DNA of 64,000 nt from Flavobacterium pectinovorum (GCF_006438875.1 NZ_RCZH01000010.1:74758-138757), one strand, 5' to 3'; positions 53,702-61,940 are shown, counted from the first letter of the stretch. Numbers and translations are program-made. The notes: generated by a model from the sequence alone, not told the origin.

Positions 53702-54046
53702 TTACTTCAAAATAACCACTTCTTCGGGAATATTAAACAATAAAGTACAACCCGTTCTTGAAAACACAGAATGGGAACTTCCTGGTGGCATATACAGATA
53801 ATCCCCTGCGTTTAGTTCATCTTTTCCAGAGCGTACTTCGCCTTCGAGAACGTAGATTTCTTCTCCGGCAGGATGAATGTGATTTGGATACGAAGCTCCC
53901 GGATCGAATTTTAATAAAAACGTTGGTGGTCTTTTTGTAGCTTCATCGAAACGTAGAATTTTAACGTAAATTCCTTCGGTTTTGATACCTTCTTCTTTAA
54001 GTGGTTTCCAATCTAATTCGCTGCTTTTTGTGATTTGTCTTTCCAT
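53702..54046 (-). CDS. Cupin-domain protein
   Basis: A 114-residue single-domain cupin: motif 1 YPNHIHPAGEEIYVLEGEV and motif 2 AGDYLYMPPGSSHSVF give the metal ligands His/His/Glu and His. Similar to the ChrR-type cupins that bind a metal and either detoxify or sense small molecules. It lies 12 bp downstream of the DoxX gene on the same strand. The reaction is unknown. Confidence 0.9.
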   Translation of the reverse strand: MERQITKSSELDWKPLKEEGIKTEGIYVKILRFDEATKRPPTFLLKFDPGASYPNHIHPAGEEIYVLEGEVRSGKDELNAGDYLYMPPGSSHSVFSRTGCTLLFNIPEEVVILK

Positions 54047-54058
54047 TTTTTCTGATTT

Positions 54059-54490
54059 TTAAATTGTTTTATTTTTCGAAATTATTTCATCTAAACTCCA
54101 ACGGTATTTTTCTAAAGTCGACAAAAGAAAAGCTGCCGTAGAGAATACAAATACCGAATAATCCAAAGGATCTTTTATGCCAAAAGAATATGTCATGGCA
54201 AGAGCAAATACAAAAGTGAGAATTGCGGCGCCGATCGATGCAAATTTTGTTTGATAACCGATGAATAGAAGTAAACCCAAAACCGATTCGGCGATCGTTG
54301 CTATAATTGCGATTGTGGGAATAAAGTTTTTGGGAACAAATGAATTTACTTTTCCGGTATAAACCAAAAAGTTTTCCCAGCCAGAAGATTGACTTCCCCA
54401 TAGACCTAACCGACTAGAAACGGCAGATAAAAATCCTGTTGCCAAGGCGATTCTCAAAAGCAAAACGGCATAATCCTGATATCTTTTCAT
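54059..54490 (-). CDS. DoxX-family membrane protein
   Basis: A 143-residue protein with four membrane helices: LLLRIALATGFLSAVSSRLG, then PTIAIIATIAESVLGLLLFIGY and FASIGAAILTFVFALAMTYSFG. The R/E pattern in helices 1 and 2 is typical DoxX. Together with the cupin gene downstream and the AraC gene upstream, 87 bp away and on the same strand, it forms a small regulated unit; a role in oxidative or electrophile stress is inferred only. Confidence 0.88.
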   Translation of the reverse strand: MKRYQDYAVLLLRIALATGFLSAVSSRLGLWGSQSSGWENFLVYTGKVNSFVPKNFIPTIAIIATIAESVLGLLLFIGYQTKFASIGAAILTFVFALAMTYSFGIKDPLDYSVFVFSTAAFLLSTLEKYRWSLDEIISKNKTI

Positions 54491-54576
54491 ATACTAATTT
54501 TTAGTAATTATTACAGATACAAAGATGTTGCAAGTAGGCGTGCTAAAGAATAGAGAATCTTGGAAAAAGCATGTAA

Positions 54577-55371
54577 TTAAGAAAGAACTACTTTTTCTTT
54601 ATAAGATTTTGGAGAGATATTGGTGTGTTTCTTAAAGAAGTTTGAAAAATAAAAAGGATCGTTAAAACCTAAAGCATAACCGACTTCTTTCACAGATAGT
54701 TTCTCATACGTAAACAGGCGTTTTGCTTCAGAAATGATTAATCCGAAAATTACGTTTTGAGCTGTTTTATTGGTGTGTAGTTTTGAAAGCTCGTTTAGTT
54801 TAGCTTCCGTTGTACCAATGAGATTTGCAATTTCGTTTACCGAAAGATTCTTGTCGAAATTTTTTAAGACTGCTTCCAGAAAATGAAGAAATACAGCATC
54901 AGGTTTGTAGATTTCGTCGCCACGATTAATTTTAGTGCGATTGATTTCGATTAGGATTAATTCGATTCGGCTGTGAATTGAAATCTGATATTGATAAGGA
55001 GTTTCGATTAGTTCTTTTTTGATTTCGTCTAATTCCCGAACAATAACTTTAGGATTATCTACCAAAATCATTTCGTTCATTGCAAAATGACAGAATAAAC
55101 CATTGTGGAAAATCAATTCAATATCAGTATCGTCTTTGCAAAAGAAATCATAGGTAAATTCCAAAATAAATCCAGTAGCATTTTGAATGTTCCGGAAATA
55201 ATGAATCTGTCCCGAAGTAATTGTAATAACAGAGTTTTTAGTCAATATAAATTCATTTTCATCTACAGAAATAGTCGTTGAACCCGAAGTGCAAAAAACT
55301 AAAACGTATTTTAAAACACGTCTTGGATTTTCTAAATCTGCTGCCTGATCAAATGTTTTTATATCAATCAT
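54577..55371 (-). CDS. AraC-family transcriptional regulator
   Basis: A 264-residue protein with an N-terminal cupin-like sensor domain (FILTKNSVITITSGQIHYF) and a C-terminal AraC DNA-binding domain: LSVNEIANLIGTTEAKLNEL and LSVKEVGYALGFNDPFYFSNFFKKHTN, then ISPKSYKE. It precedes the DoxX and cupin genes and probably activates them. The ligand is unknown. Confidence 0.92.
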   Translation of the reverse strand: MIDIKTFDQAADLENPRRVLKYVLVFCTSGSTTISVDENEFILTKNSVITITSGQIHYFRNIQNATGFILEFTYDFFCKDDTDIELIFHNGLFCHFAMNEMILVDNPKVIVRELDEIKKELIETPYQYQISIHSRIELILIEINRTKINRGDEIYKPDAVFLHFLEAVLKNFDKNLSVNEIANLIGTTEAKLNELSKLHTNKTAQNVIFGLIISEAKRLFTYEKLSVKEVGYALGFNDPFYFSNFFKKHTNISPKSYKEKVVLS

Positions 55372-55497
55372 TTATAGTCAAAGTTTATTTCAAATTTAGG
55401 GATTTTTTTGTTTCAGGTTTAATGTTTCAAGTTGAAAGTGGATATACAATTATGATTAATGTAATCTCGCCAAGACGCCAAGTTTTATTCTCATTTT

Positions 55498-55600
55498 TTG
55501 TCATTCCGAGGAACGAGGAATCCCCGTAAGAAACTGACCCAAAGTATTTCTCTAGATTGACGAGTTACTTGCGGGGATTCCTCGTTCCTCGGAATGACAA
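55498..55600. repeat. Palindromic repeat with 29-bp perfect arms
   Basis: Arms 55498-55526 and 55572-55600 are exact inverted copies (ends TTGTCATTCCGAGGAACGAG). The rest of the 326-bp gap 55372-55697 holds a TCCCGATAGTTATCGGGA hairpin at 55649-55666 and no gene. Confidence 0.9.
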
Positions 55601-55697
55601 ACTTTGTGGCTGTTTTCAATAGTAAAAAAACAAAATTTTGCTCTCTGCTCCCGATAGTTATCGGGATTGCGAGATTATTTCATCTGCTTATATTTCA

Positions 55698-56198
55698 TCA
55701 TTTTTGAGACAACGTTTCCAATAACTTTTCAAGATTATCAATAGACATTGTAAAACCTTCTTTGAAACCCATTTCAATCATTTTCTCCAAGCGCTCCAGA
55801 GATTCATTAAAAATACTGATGGAGACTTTTGTGATGCCATTTTCTTCGCTAAAAGTATGATCCCAATCAGAACCTGGCAATTCGCGATTTTCATCTTTGT
55901 CAGCAAAAGTATTATACAATTTAAAATTAGTCTTTGGCGTAATCGAAGTATATTCCTGAATCGACCAGCGTTCCAGTCCTTCGGGACTTACCATGGCATA
56001 GAATCTTTTTCCTCCAACTTCAAAATTCAGATATTTTGTTTTAGATGACCATGGTTTTGGTGCAACCCATTGATCCAGAAGTTCCGGTTTGGTAAACGCA
56101 TCCCAAACCAGCGGAAGTTCTGCAGCAAATTCTCTCGTTATATATACCGTTTTCGTGGCTTTGTCAACGGTAAAATCAAATTGCAAATCGTTTTTCAT
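55698..56198 (-). CDS. SRPBCC/AHSA1-family protein
   Basis: A 166-residue START-like protein: VYITREFAAELPLVWDAFTKPELLDQWVAPKPW at the start (core VWDAFTKPELLDQW) and a C-terminal helix EMGFKEGFTMSIDNLEKLL. This is the activator-of-Hsp90-like family (AHSA1), a hydrophobic pocket protein. It overlaps the ArsR-type gene by 4 bp. Pairing of such proteins with ArsR regulators is very common; the ligand is unknown. Confidence 0.92.
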   Translation of the reverse strand: MKNDLQFDFTVDKATKTVYITREFAAELPLVWDAFTKPELLDQWVAPKPWSSKTKYLNFEVGGKRFYAMVSPEGLERWSIQEYTSITPKTNFKLYNTFADKDENRELPGSDWDHTFSEENGITKVSISIFNESLERLEKMIEMGFKEGFTMSIDNLEKLLETLSQK

Positions 56199-56515
56199 TT
56201 TTTCTGTTCTTTAAGTGTTAATAGTAATTTATCTAGTTGATTAAATTTGGTTTCCCAAATTGCTCTAAATTGTTCCATCCATTTGTCTATCTCTTTCATT
56301 TTTTCAATTTCAAGTGAATAATAAATTTCTCTGCCTTTTTGTTCTTGTTTTATCAAGTCACATTCTACAAGTACCTTAAGATGTTTAGAAACAGATTGTC
56401 GGGTACTGTTAAAGTTCTCTGCAATGGCATTTGGTGTCATTGCCTGCATTGCAATCAAGGTAATAATAGATCGCCTTGTTGGGTCTGCTATAGCCTGAAA
56501 AATGTCTCGTCTCAT
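56195..56515 (-). CDS. ArsR-family (SdpR-like) transcriptional regulator
   Basis: A 106-residue winged-helix protein: IADPTRRSIITLIA, recognition helix NAIAENFNSTRQSVSKHLKVL and wing KGREIYYSLE. No Cys cluster for metal binding, so it fits the autorepressor subgroup found upstream of SRPBCC genes. Start at 56515; stop overlaps the next start (ATGA). Confidence 0.92.
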   Translation of the reverse strand: MRRDIFQAIADPTRRSIITLIAMQAMTPNAIAENFNSTRQSVSKHLKVLVECDLIKQEQKGREIYYSLEIEKMKEIDKWMEQFRAIWETKFNQLDKLLLTLKEQKK

Positions 56516-56639
56516 AATATCTGTTTTTAATTACGAAGCCAATCGGTTGCAAATATACGTGCAGCTATTCGGTTTCGCAATTATTTTGATAATTATTTTC
56601 AAAAATATTTTATTAAAGCTGTTAAGGAACAGTGTTTTA

Positions 56640-56836
56640 TGTAACCTTTTGTCATCCTGATTGTTTGGATTCCGAAGCTTCGGGACGGGAGAAGGCTTAC
56701 GAAACTAAAATGTTTTGGAATATTAATTTGGAGCTATTTCCTGCTGTTCCTTCCAATCTTTTCCTTGCTAAAGGAGCAAGAAAAAGGATTTTCCCTCCCA
56801 TCAGGGCTAGGGCATTTGGTTTCTGCTTTTGGAGTT
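56640..56836. repeat. Intergenic repeat of the GGGCTAGG family abutting a gene fragment
   Basis: Begins TTTGTCATCCTGA and contains GATTCCGAAGCTTCGGGACG, then CTGCTGTTCCTTCCAATC ... CATCAGGGCTAGGG (about 56741-56811), a relative of 42436-42515. It ends where homology to the gene at 61613-61855 begins, so it probably replaced the 5' part of that gene copy. Confidence 0.65.
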
Positions 56837-56944
56837 ATGAGAAAACATGAAACGCTTAAAAACGAAATAGACAACTTAGAAAACAGCTTTTATTGGTTGA
56901 ACGAATTAGCTGAGATTTTGAATCCTTATTTGGATAAGGAATAG
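56837..56944 (+). pseudogene. 3' fragment of a paralogue of the gene at 61613-61855
   Basis: A 35-codon remnant, MRKHETLKNEIDNLENSFYW onward, matching the last 35 residues of the 80-residue protein encoded at 61613-61855 with only two substitutions. DNA similarity also continues past the stop (ATAGATTTTT). The first 45 codons are missing and replaced by a repeat. Confidence 0.8.
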
Positions 56945-57064
56945 ATTTTTTCTTTCTGATTAAACTTTTCGAAACTACCATAGTAAAATTAAATAAATAT
57001 TTTCCTACTTTTACTATCTATTTAAACTACCTTTAAATTCAAAAAATTAGAATATTAAAATTTT

Positions 57065-57089
57065 AAAGATAGTAATTTTACTATCTTTG
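57065..57089 (+). promoter_or_regulatory. HicAB promoter with palindromic operator
   Basis: AAAGATAGTAA (57065-57075) and TTACTATCTTT (57078-57088) form an 11-bp inverted repeat with 2 central bases. The right arm contains the -7 box TATCTTTG (57082-57089). Further half sites ATAGTAAAA (near 56980) and TTTTACTAT (57010-57018) lie upstream. The HTH of the HicB antitoxin is the likely binder. Confidence 0.75.
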
Positions 57090-57103
57090 TAAAGTTGTTT
57101 TAA

Positions 57104-57283
57104 ATGAAGTCAAGAGAATTTATTAGAGAAGCGGTAAGAAACGGATGGGTATTTTTAAGACAAGGTAAAGGAAGTCATGAAATTTATGAAAAGGATGGAA
57201 AGCAAGTTGTAATACCCAATCACGGAGCAAAAGAGATAGGAAAAGGATTAGAACAAAAATTAAGAAAAGAGATGGGACTTTAG
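57104..57283 (+). CDS. hicA: HicA-family mRNA interferase toxin
   Basis: A 59-residue protein, short but complete: MKSREFIREAVRNGWVFLRQ, then GKGSHEIYEKDGKQVVIPNH and GAKEIGKGLEQKLRKEMGL. The dsRBD-like fold and the catalytic His25 in GSHEIY are diagnostic. HicA cleaves mRNA when free of antitoxin. Missed by length cut-offs. It is the first gene of the pair; hicB starts 23 bp after its stop. Confidence 0.93.
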   Translation: MKSREFIREAVRNGWVFLRQGKGSHEIYEKDGKQVVIPNHGAKEIGKGLEQKLRKEMGL

Positions 57284-57306
57284 TTTCTTTTAAAAGAATA
57301 GAAAAT

Positions 57307-57702
57307 ATGAAAAAAATTAAAATTATCATCGAAAGAAACGAAGATGGCTTTTGGGGATATGCCGAAAATGAAAAAGCAATTGTAGGCGGTGGTACTACTG
57401 TACAGGAATGTAAACAAGATATATTAGATTGTATTGAAACTTTACAAGATTTAAATCAAGAAAATAAGCCTGCTTTTCTTGAAAAAGAGTACGAGTTGAT
57501 TTATAAATTTGATACTGCCAGCTTATTAAATTATTACAAAGGAATATTTACAAATTCCGCATTAGAACGTATTACAGGTATAAATCAAAAACAAATACAA
57601 CATTATGCTTCCGGACATAGAAGCCCAAGAGCAGAGCAACGCATGAAAATCGAAAATGCATTACATAATTTAGGGAAAGAACTTTTAGCAGTTGAATTGT
57701 AG
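57307..57702 (+). CDS. hicB: HicB-family antitoxin with C-terminal HTH
   Basis: A 131-residue antitoxin. Residues 1-60 form the partial RNase H-like HicB domain (IIIERNEDGFWGYAENEKAIVGGGTTVQEC); residues about 80-131 carry a helix-turn-helix (ERITGINQKQIQHYASGHRSPRAEQRM) able to bind the palindrome upstream of hicA. It neutralises HicA and represses the operon. Full length and intact. Confidence 0.93.
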   Translation: MKKIKIIIERNEDGFWGYAENEKAIVGGGTTVQECKQDILDCIETLQDLNQENKPAFLEKEYELIYKFDTASLLNYYKGIFTNSALERITGINQKQIQHYASGHRSPRAEQRMKIENALHNLGKELLAVEL

Positions 57703-57832
57703 ATTGCTATCACCAGAATTTGTAAAAGTTGTTGTGTGAAGTATATTTATTATTTCTTATAAATGATTTAAGATACCTTTTACTTTATAGATATTTAACG
57801 TTCGATTTTAAAACCGCTGTTGTAATACGTTT

Positions 57833-58333
57833 TCATTTTATTACGTCATATTTTCGACCAATAAGTTCGCATTTTTTTGTTACACTCCAAAATCCAAAAC
57901 CAGCAGTTCCGGTTGGTATTTCCCATTCTATAATTTCATCATTTTTTAATTTTAGAGCAAAAGGACTTAAGTAACCATTTGTTTTTACAGTTATATTTCG
58001 TGAAATCAATCGCTTTTTAATTATAAATCTGTCAAACCCTTTATGTTCTTTAAAATTCTTGTATTCGATTTCTTCTGTTCCTTGATCTGTCAATTTAATA
58101 AATCTTTCGGTAGTATTAATGATTGATTTTCCCTCAGAAATTTTAAGGTAAAGTACTGGTAATTCGTTCTCTCTTAATTTTAATAAATTAATTATTTCAT
58201 TTTTTTGTTTTTGGCTAATTAAATCAAATATTGTAAATAATTCTTTTCCACTTAACTCATTTTTTTCTTTACAATAGTATTTTAAGAGCCAAAACTCCAA
58301 TTGCTTTTTTATATTTTCAGCAGTTTTTTCCAA
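57833..58333 (-). CDS. Hypothetical protein with a TTG start or lost start
   Basis: 166 residues without recognised domain; charged N-terminus, helical first half, beta-rich second half ending FGFWSVTKKCELIGRKYDVIK. The frame contains no Met at all: the only usable start is TTG at 58333-58331. In the same frame, one TAG codon (58370-58372) separates it from the end of the broken gene next to it. It may be a real gene with a rare start or a fragment. Opposite strand to hicAB. Confidence 0.5.
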   Translation of the reverse strand: MEKTAENIKKQLEFWLLKYYCKEKNELSGKELFTIFDLISQKQKNEIINLLKLRENELPVLYLKISEGKSIINTTERFIKLTDQGTEEIEYKNFKEHKGFDRFIIKKRLISRNITVKTNGYLSPFALKLKNDEIIEWEIPTGTAGFGFWSVTKKCELIGRKYDVIK

Positions 58334-58369
58334 TTGATTTTTTTTTAAATGCCCTTCAACGTTCTGGTA

Positions 58370-58763
58370 CTACTGCGGGTTTCGAACTAAACTAATCTCA
58401 TTATTCGGATTTGCCAAATTATCCAAAATATAAAAACCAACTTTTTCATTAAGTCTATTGCTCAACTCTGATGTTATAGGTATTAGTTTTGGTTTTTTAT
58501 TCTGTATTTTTTAATTTCAAGATCTATAGTGTCAATTGGTGCGATTTCTTCAATAAATTCAATATGTCCGTTTTTAATCAATCTTTTTAAGTCATTTTCT
58601 GAAATATCATTTGCACTAAATTTCAATGATTCATCGGCTATATAAATAAACCACGGCATCCATAGAATTCCCCAATATTCTATTTTGAATAGGAACTCAA
58701 ATGTATTGTGTTTTTCACATTGAGTTAGTAATCGTGCCAAAACAAGTTTAATCGTTTATCCAT
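58370..58763 (-). pseudogene. Hypothetical gene split by two homopolymer length changes
   Basis: Three open pieces fit one protein of about 130 residues. MDKRLNLF from an ATG at 58763 joins LARLLTQCEKHNTFEFLFKI if the A4 run at 58739-58742 had one more base; that frame then joins IQNKKPKLIPITSELSNRLN ... NEISLVRNPQ if the T6 run at 58507-58512 had one more base. The stop is at 58370-58372. A separate 85-codon frame (58483-58740, TTG start) is its middle part. No family recognised. Confidence 0.55.
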
Positions 58764-58785
58764 CTAGAAATTGTAGTTCATTTTT

Positions 58786-59355
58786 TTATATTCTTACTTT
58801 CGTTTTTTCAAACTCCCCATTTTTATCTTCTTTCCATTGATTTTCGCCAATTAAATAAAAATGTTTTTTTTCTTTTATAATTCTATTTTCAAAATCTTTG
58901 TTTTCAGAAATAAATCCTTTTGTTCTCGCAATTTCTTTCCAATTTCCGTTTTTAAATGTCCAAACATAAATGTTATTCCACCAACCTTCATTTGTTCTGG
59001 AAAAAATGATTATTTCATTTGCTTTGTCATTGTTAAGATCCTCAGTTTTCATTACTACAATACCCAAACTTTGGTCAAAACTTATTTCAGGAATATTTTT
59101 AGAAAACGTAACATTTATTAAACAGTTTTTTTCCTTGCATTCAATTTCATCAGTTTCACTATTTCGCTTTAGAGATATAAAAGCCGTGTCATTTATTTTG
59201 TCATTATTTACGTCTCCAACAAAGAATTTTCTTCTTTCGATTATAGTTTTTGTTTGTGCAGAGTTTTCAGTTTTAGTTGTTTTAGAAGCGTCTCTTTTCG
59301 TTTTAGTTTCACAACTAAAAAAGACTAAAAGCAAAATTAAAAATGGGAATTTCAT
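58786..59355 (-). CDS. Hypothetical lipoprotein with Asp/Asn-rich repeats
   Basis: A 189-residue lipoprotein starting at MKFPFLILLLVFFSC (Cys15); the 15 codons upstream are not needed. Two Asp/Asn-rich motifs, GDVNNDKINDTAFI and EDLNNDKANEIIIF, resemble the calcium-binding loops of VCBS/FG-GAP-type beta-propeller repeats. It could be a surface or periplasmic binding protein. Part of a minus-strand block of unrecognised genes. Function unknown. Confidence 0.65.
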   Translation of the reverse strand: MKFPFLILLLVFFSCETKTKRDASKTTKTENSAQTKTIIERRKFFVGDVNNDKINDTAFISLKRNSETDEIECKEKNCLINVTFSKNIPEISFDQSLGIVVMKTEDLNNDKANEIIIFSRTNEGWWNNIYVWTFKNGNWKEIARTKGFISENKDFENRIIKEKKHFYLIGENQWKEDKNGEFEKTKVRI

Positions 59356-59416
59356 ATATCGTTTCTTTATCACTTTTAGTTCGGTTAAATTGACGAGCAT
59401 CGTGGATTATTTACTT

Positions 59417-60190
59417 TTATGAAGTAAAATCAAATCCATAGTAAATAGATTCAAATATCGCAATCGAAATTATCCATTTTAATTCTTCGCTATCGCCCGT
59501 ATCGATCGAATTTACTAAAGCGAAAGACGGTTCGACTTCTCTAGAATCCAGTGTAGTTTTAAAATTGCTGCCAGATCTACTGGGCTTATAATATTGGCTT
59601 TTTACAATGGTTTTTCGATCTGAATTTTTGTTTATTTCAGCTATTTTTTTTGAATGTAGTTCTATTGTATAATTAGTTTGGTTATAGGAGTTGTCTCGAT
59701 TGCAAGTTCCAATTTGTACGTGTAACGGATTTACTATAACCGAATTATTTATTATTTTACCTAAATAAACATCATCAAAAAAGAATAGTTTTTCATTGTT
59801 ACTATATTCAATATAGATTTTAAAATCAGTAGTACTTGCAACTATTCTGGCATTGGCATAAAGTCCTCTGTCTATTCTCTGGAAAGCAATTATAGGCGAA
59901 TTATCGCTGGAATAAATTTTTCCTGTTAATGTATTTGACATTGATTTTCTAAATGAATATGTCATATAATTAGTGATGTCTTGTGGAGTATAATTTTTCC
60001 AGCTTTCGATATCATTTTTTATTTCATTTACTTTTCGCTCCATTTCTACTTTTTCATTTCGTAAAAATTCAGGAGATTTCTTTTTTGTAGATCTTTTTAT
60101 CACATAAAAAATTAAAAAAGCAATTGCCAAAAAAGGCACTAATGTGATGAGAAACATCATTATTCCAAAAAGAGTCAGGATTATATCCAT
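59417..60190 (-). CDS. Hypothetical membrane-anchored protein
   Basis: A 257-residue protein: a single N-terminal membrane segment (about 4-32) followed by basic residues KRSTKKK, a short coiled-coil-like helix (EKVEMERKVNEIKNDIESW) and a beta-rich soluble domain. No catalytic motif or family recognised. Topology suggests a cytoplasmic soluble domain by the positive-inside rule. Confidence 0.6.
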   Translation of the reverse strand: MDIILTLFGIMMFLITLVPFLAIAFLIFYVIKRSTKKKSPEFLRNEKVEMERKVNEIKNDIESWKNYTPQDITNYMTYSFRKSMSNTLTGKIYSSDNSPIIAFQRIDRGLYANARIVASTTDFKIYIEYSNNEKLFFFDDVYLGKIINNSVIVNPLHVQIGTCNRDNSYNQTNYTIELHSKKIAEINKNSDRKTIVKSQYYKPSRSGSNFKTTLDSREVEPSFALVNSIDTGDSEELKWIISIAIFESIYYGFDFTS

Positions 60191-60281
60191 AGTTTATTGC
60201 GCAGGTTTTAGGTTTTTAAATGGATATAAATGTATTATTTTTTTAGTGATGTCATCAGGGAGTATTTATCTTTATTTAATT

Positions 60282-60881
60282 TTATTGTAGCATAAAATAA
60301 AGCACTATTATAACAATAAAAATTGGAACTCTTGGATCAACGTGATCAAAAAAAATGGGTTTTTTAGAGAAAGAATATACTATTCCTGTCATAATAAAGA
60401 TTGCAAATAAAATTATAAATCCCATTTTCCCATCATTATTATCTTCCCTATTTCGACATTGCATGTCTAGATACTCTTTATTGTTTTTTATAAGCGAGTG
60501 AATTTCACAAGAAGTTTCTGTATCAAAATCTGTTATATCATTTTTTAAAACGGCAATTGAAATTGTATCTCCAACTTTTATTCCATTTAGTATATCATCG
60601 TCTTTAATGCATCTATAATCATAACTTGCAATTTCGAAAGTACTTCTGTTATTTACACATTGAAATTCTATCCATCTTCTGCTATGTTTACCTTTTGTTT
60701 CTTTGAATTTAGGTCCTGCCGAAATTATGAGATTTTCATAAACTTGAAGCTCTGATGGTTTTATGATGTAGTTTTTACTATTTACTTGGATAAAGTAGTA
60801 TGTGCCAATAAGAAAAGAAATTATGGCTACAGCTAAATAAATTTTTCGCTTTTCTTGCCACTCAACAATATTTTCAGCCAT
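60282..60881 (-). CDS. Hypothetical membrane protein
   Basis: A 199-residue protein if started at MAENIVEWQEK, which leaves 25 bp after the preceding gene; a Met 13 codons upstream (60920) would overlap that gene by 14 bp. One helix at about 18-35, a soluble domain with two to four Cys (CVNNRS, DYRCIKDDD, SCEIH), and two C-terminal helices. Possible SH3-like or OB-like domain. No family recognised. Confidence 0.6.
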   Translation of the reverse strand: MAENIVEWQEKRKIYLAVAIISFLIGTYYFIQVNSKNYIIKPSELQVYENLIISAGPKFKETKGKHSRRWIEFQCVNNRSTFEIASYDYRCIKDDDILNGIKVGDTISIAVLKNDITDFDTETSCEIHSLIKNNKEYLDMQCRNREDNNDGKMGFIILFAIFIMTGIVYSFSKKPIFFDHVDPRVPIFIVIIVLYFMLQ

Positions 60882-60906
60882 AAAATTTTTATTGTAATAT
60901 TTAGTT

Positions 60907-61350
60907 TTACTTGTTTTCAATAATTTGGTATCTTTTATCTTCTATAAATAATTCTTTAGGTTTGGCATTATCGGGAAACTCAAATAATACAATTCTATCA
61001 ATTTCTTTTTTTGGTTTGATTTTCGTTTTAGTATCTGTAAAATAGGCTTGGAACTTTAAGAATCTATATAAACTATCTTGTTCAGTTGAAATGTATACAT
61101 CTTCAAAATCAAAAACGCAATCTTTTTCGCCATCGTTTCGCAAAGTAAGTTTCAATTTGACAAATTTCATGCCATCTGCTGCTAGTATTGGCGTTGATCC
61201 CATTGGTCCCATTGGCACACCAGGTCTTACATAATCTTCAGAAACCTTTCTAAATTCTATATTCAAACCTTCTATACTGCTATTTTCAATTTTAAATCCA
61301 GCTATGATAATGAAAAGCATTAACAAGGCCATCATTTTAATTTTACCCAT
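60907..61350 (-). CDS. Hypothetical exported protein
   Basis: A 147-residue protein with a signal-like hydrophobic start (MMALLMLFIIIAGF) and no lipobox. The mature part has a Met/Pro-rich loop RPGVPMGPMGSTP and beta strands (FVKLKLTLRNDGEKDCVFDFEDVYIS) reminiscent of small immunoglobulin-like extracytoplasmic domains (DUF4352-like). The downstream membrane protein gene follows closely, so they may work together. Confidence 0.6.
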   Translation of the reverse strand: MGKIKMMALLMLFIIIAGFKIENSSIEGLNIEFRKVSEDYVRPGVPMGPMGSTPILAADGMKFVKLKLTLRNDGEKDCVFDFEDVYISTEQDSLYRFLKFQAYFTDTKTKIKPKKEIDRIVLFEFPDNAKPKELFIEDKRYQIIENK

Positions 61351-61612
61351 AGGTTATTTTGTTTTTTTAATTGTAAAATTGATTAATTCAAGTCAAGCGA
61401 AAATACGAATTATGACAAATTAAAAGAACTTATTTTATTGATGAGATAATGTTTATTAATTATAAGATTTTTCTTTATATTTGTAATTCTTAAATCTTCA
61501 CATTAAAGACGAAATAAAATTTGCCCTTGTGGTGTAGTTGCTGTATTACAAACAATACAGACGCTTTTAATAGCGCATACAATTTACCAACATAGGTTTT
61601 ATATTCACTCAA

Positions 61613-61855
61613 ATGGAAGTTTTGAATACAAACACCCTTTCGAAAGAAGCCGAAAAAAGGCTTATGAATTTTTTCAACCATACAATCGATCCAAATGATA
61701 TGGCTAAAGCAATAAGACAAGTAAATTATTTGCTCGCTTTAGAAGTTATGAGGAAAAATGAAACCCTTAAAAACGAAATAGACAACTTAGAAAACAGCTT
61801 TTATTGGCTTAATGAATTGGCTGAGGTTTTGAATCCTTATTTGGATAAAGAATAG
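61613..61855 (+). CDS. Small hypothetical protein, helical
   Basis: An 80-residue helical, acidic protein, MEVLNTNTLSKEAEKRLMNF onward, ending NELAEVLNPYLDKE. The second half has a short coiled-coil pattern. Family unknown to me. A truncated copy is at 56837-56944. Upstream, CTGTATTACAAACAATACAG (61541-61560) is an inverted repeat and TATATTTG (61476-61483) a possible -7 box, which together imply a leader of more than 100 bases. Confidence 0.6.
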   Translation: MEVLNTNTLSKEAEKRLMNFFNHTIDPNDMAKAIRQVNYLLALEVMRKNETLKNEIDNLENSFYWLNELAEVLNPYLDKE

Positions 61856-61883
61856 ATTTTTCTTTGGAATTTGAATAAATAAG

Positions 61884-61918
61884 AAACCTCGATTTTTTTA
61901 GAAGTCGAGGTTTTTATT
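61884..61918 (+). terminator. Terminator after the small helical protein gene
   Basis: A 9-bp stem, AAACCTCGA (61884-61892) with TCGAGGTTT (61905-61913), followed by TTATT. Confidence 0.75.
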
Positions 61919-61940
61919 AATAATAAGGTACTTATCCATT

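Noticed and set aside
57123..57329. 68-codon hydrophobic minus-strand ORF
   Set aside because: Antisense to hicA, which has clear family motifs and an operator; the shadow has none.
58334..58400. A tRNA 3' end or integron attC site suggested by GGGTTTCGAAC and CAACGTT
   Set aside because: No cloverleaf can be built upstream, and the core does not fit the GTTRRRY/RYYYAAC pattern of attC sites.
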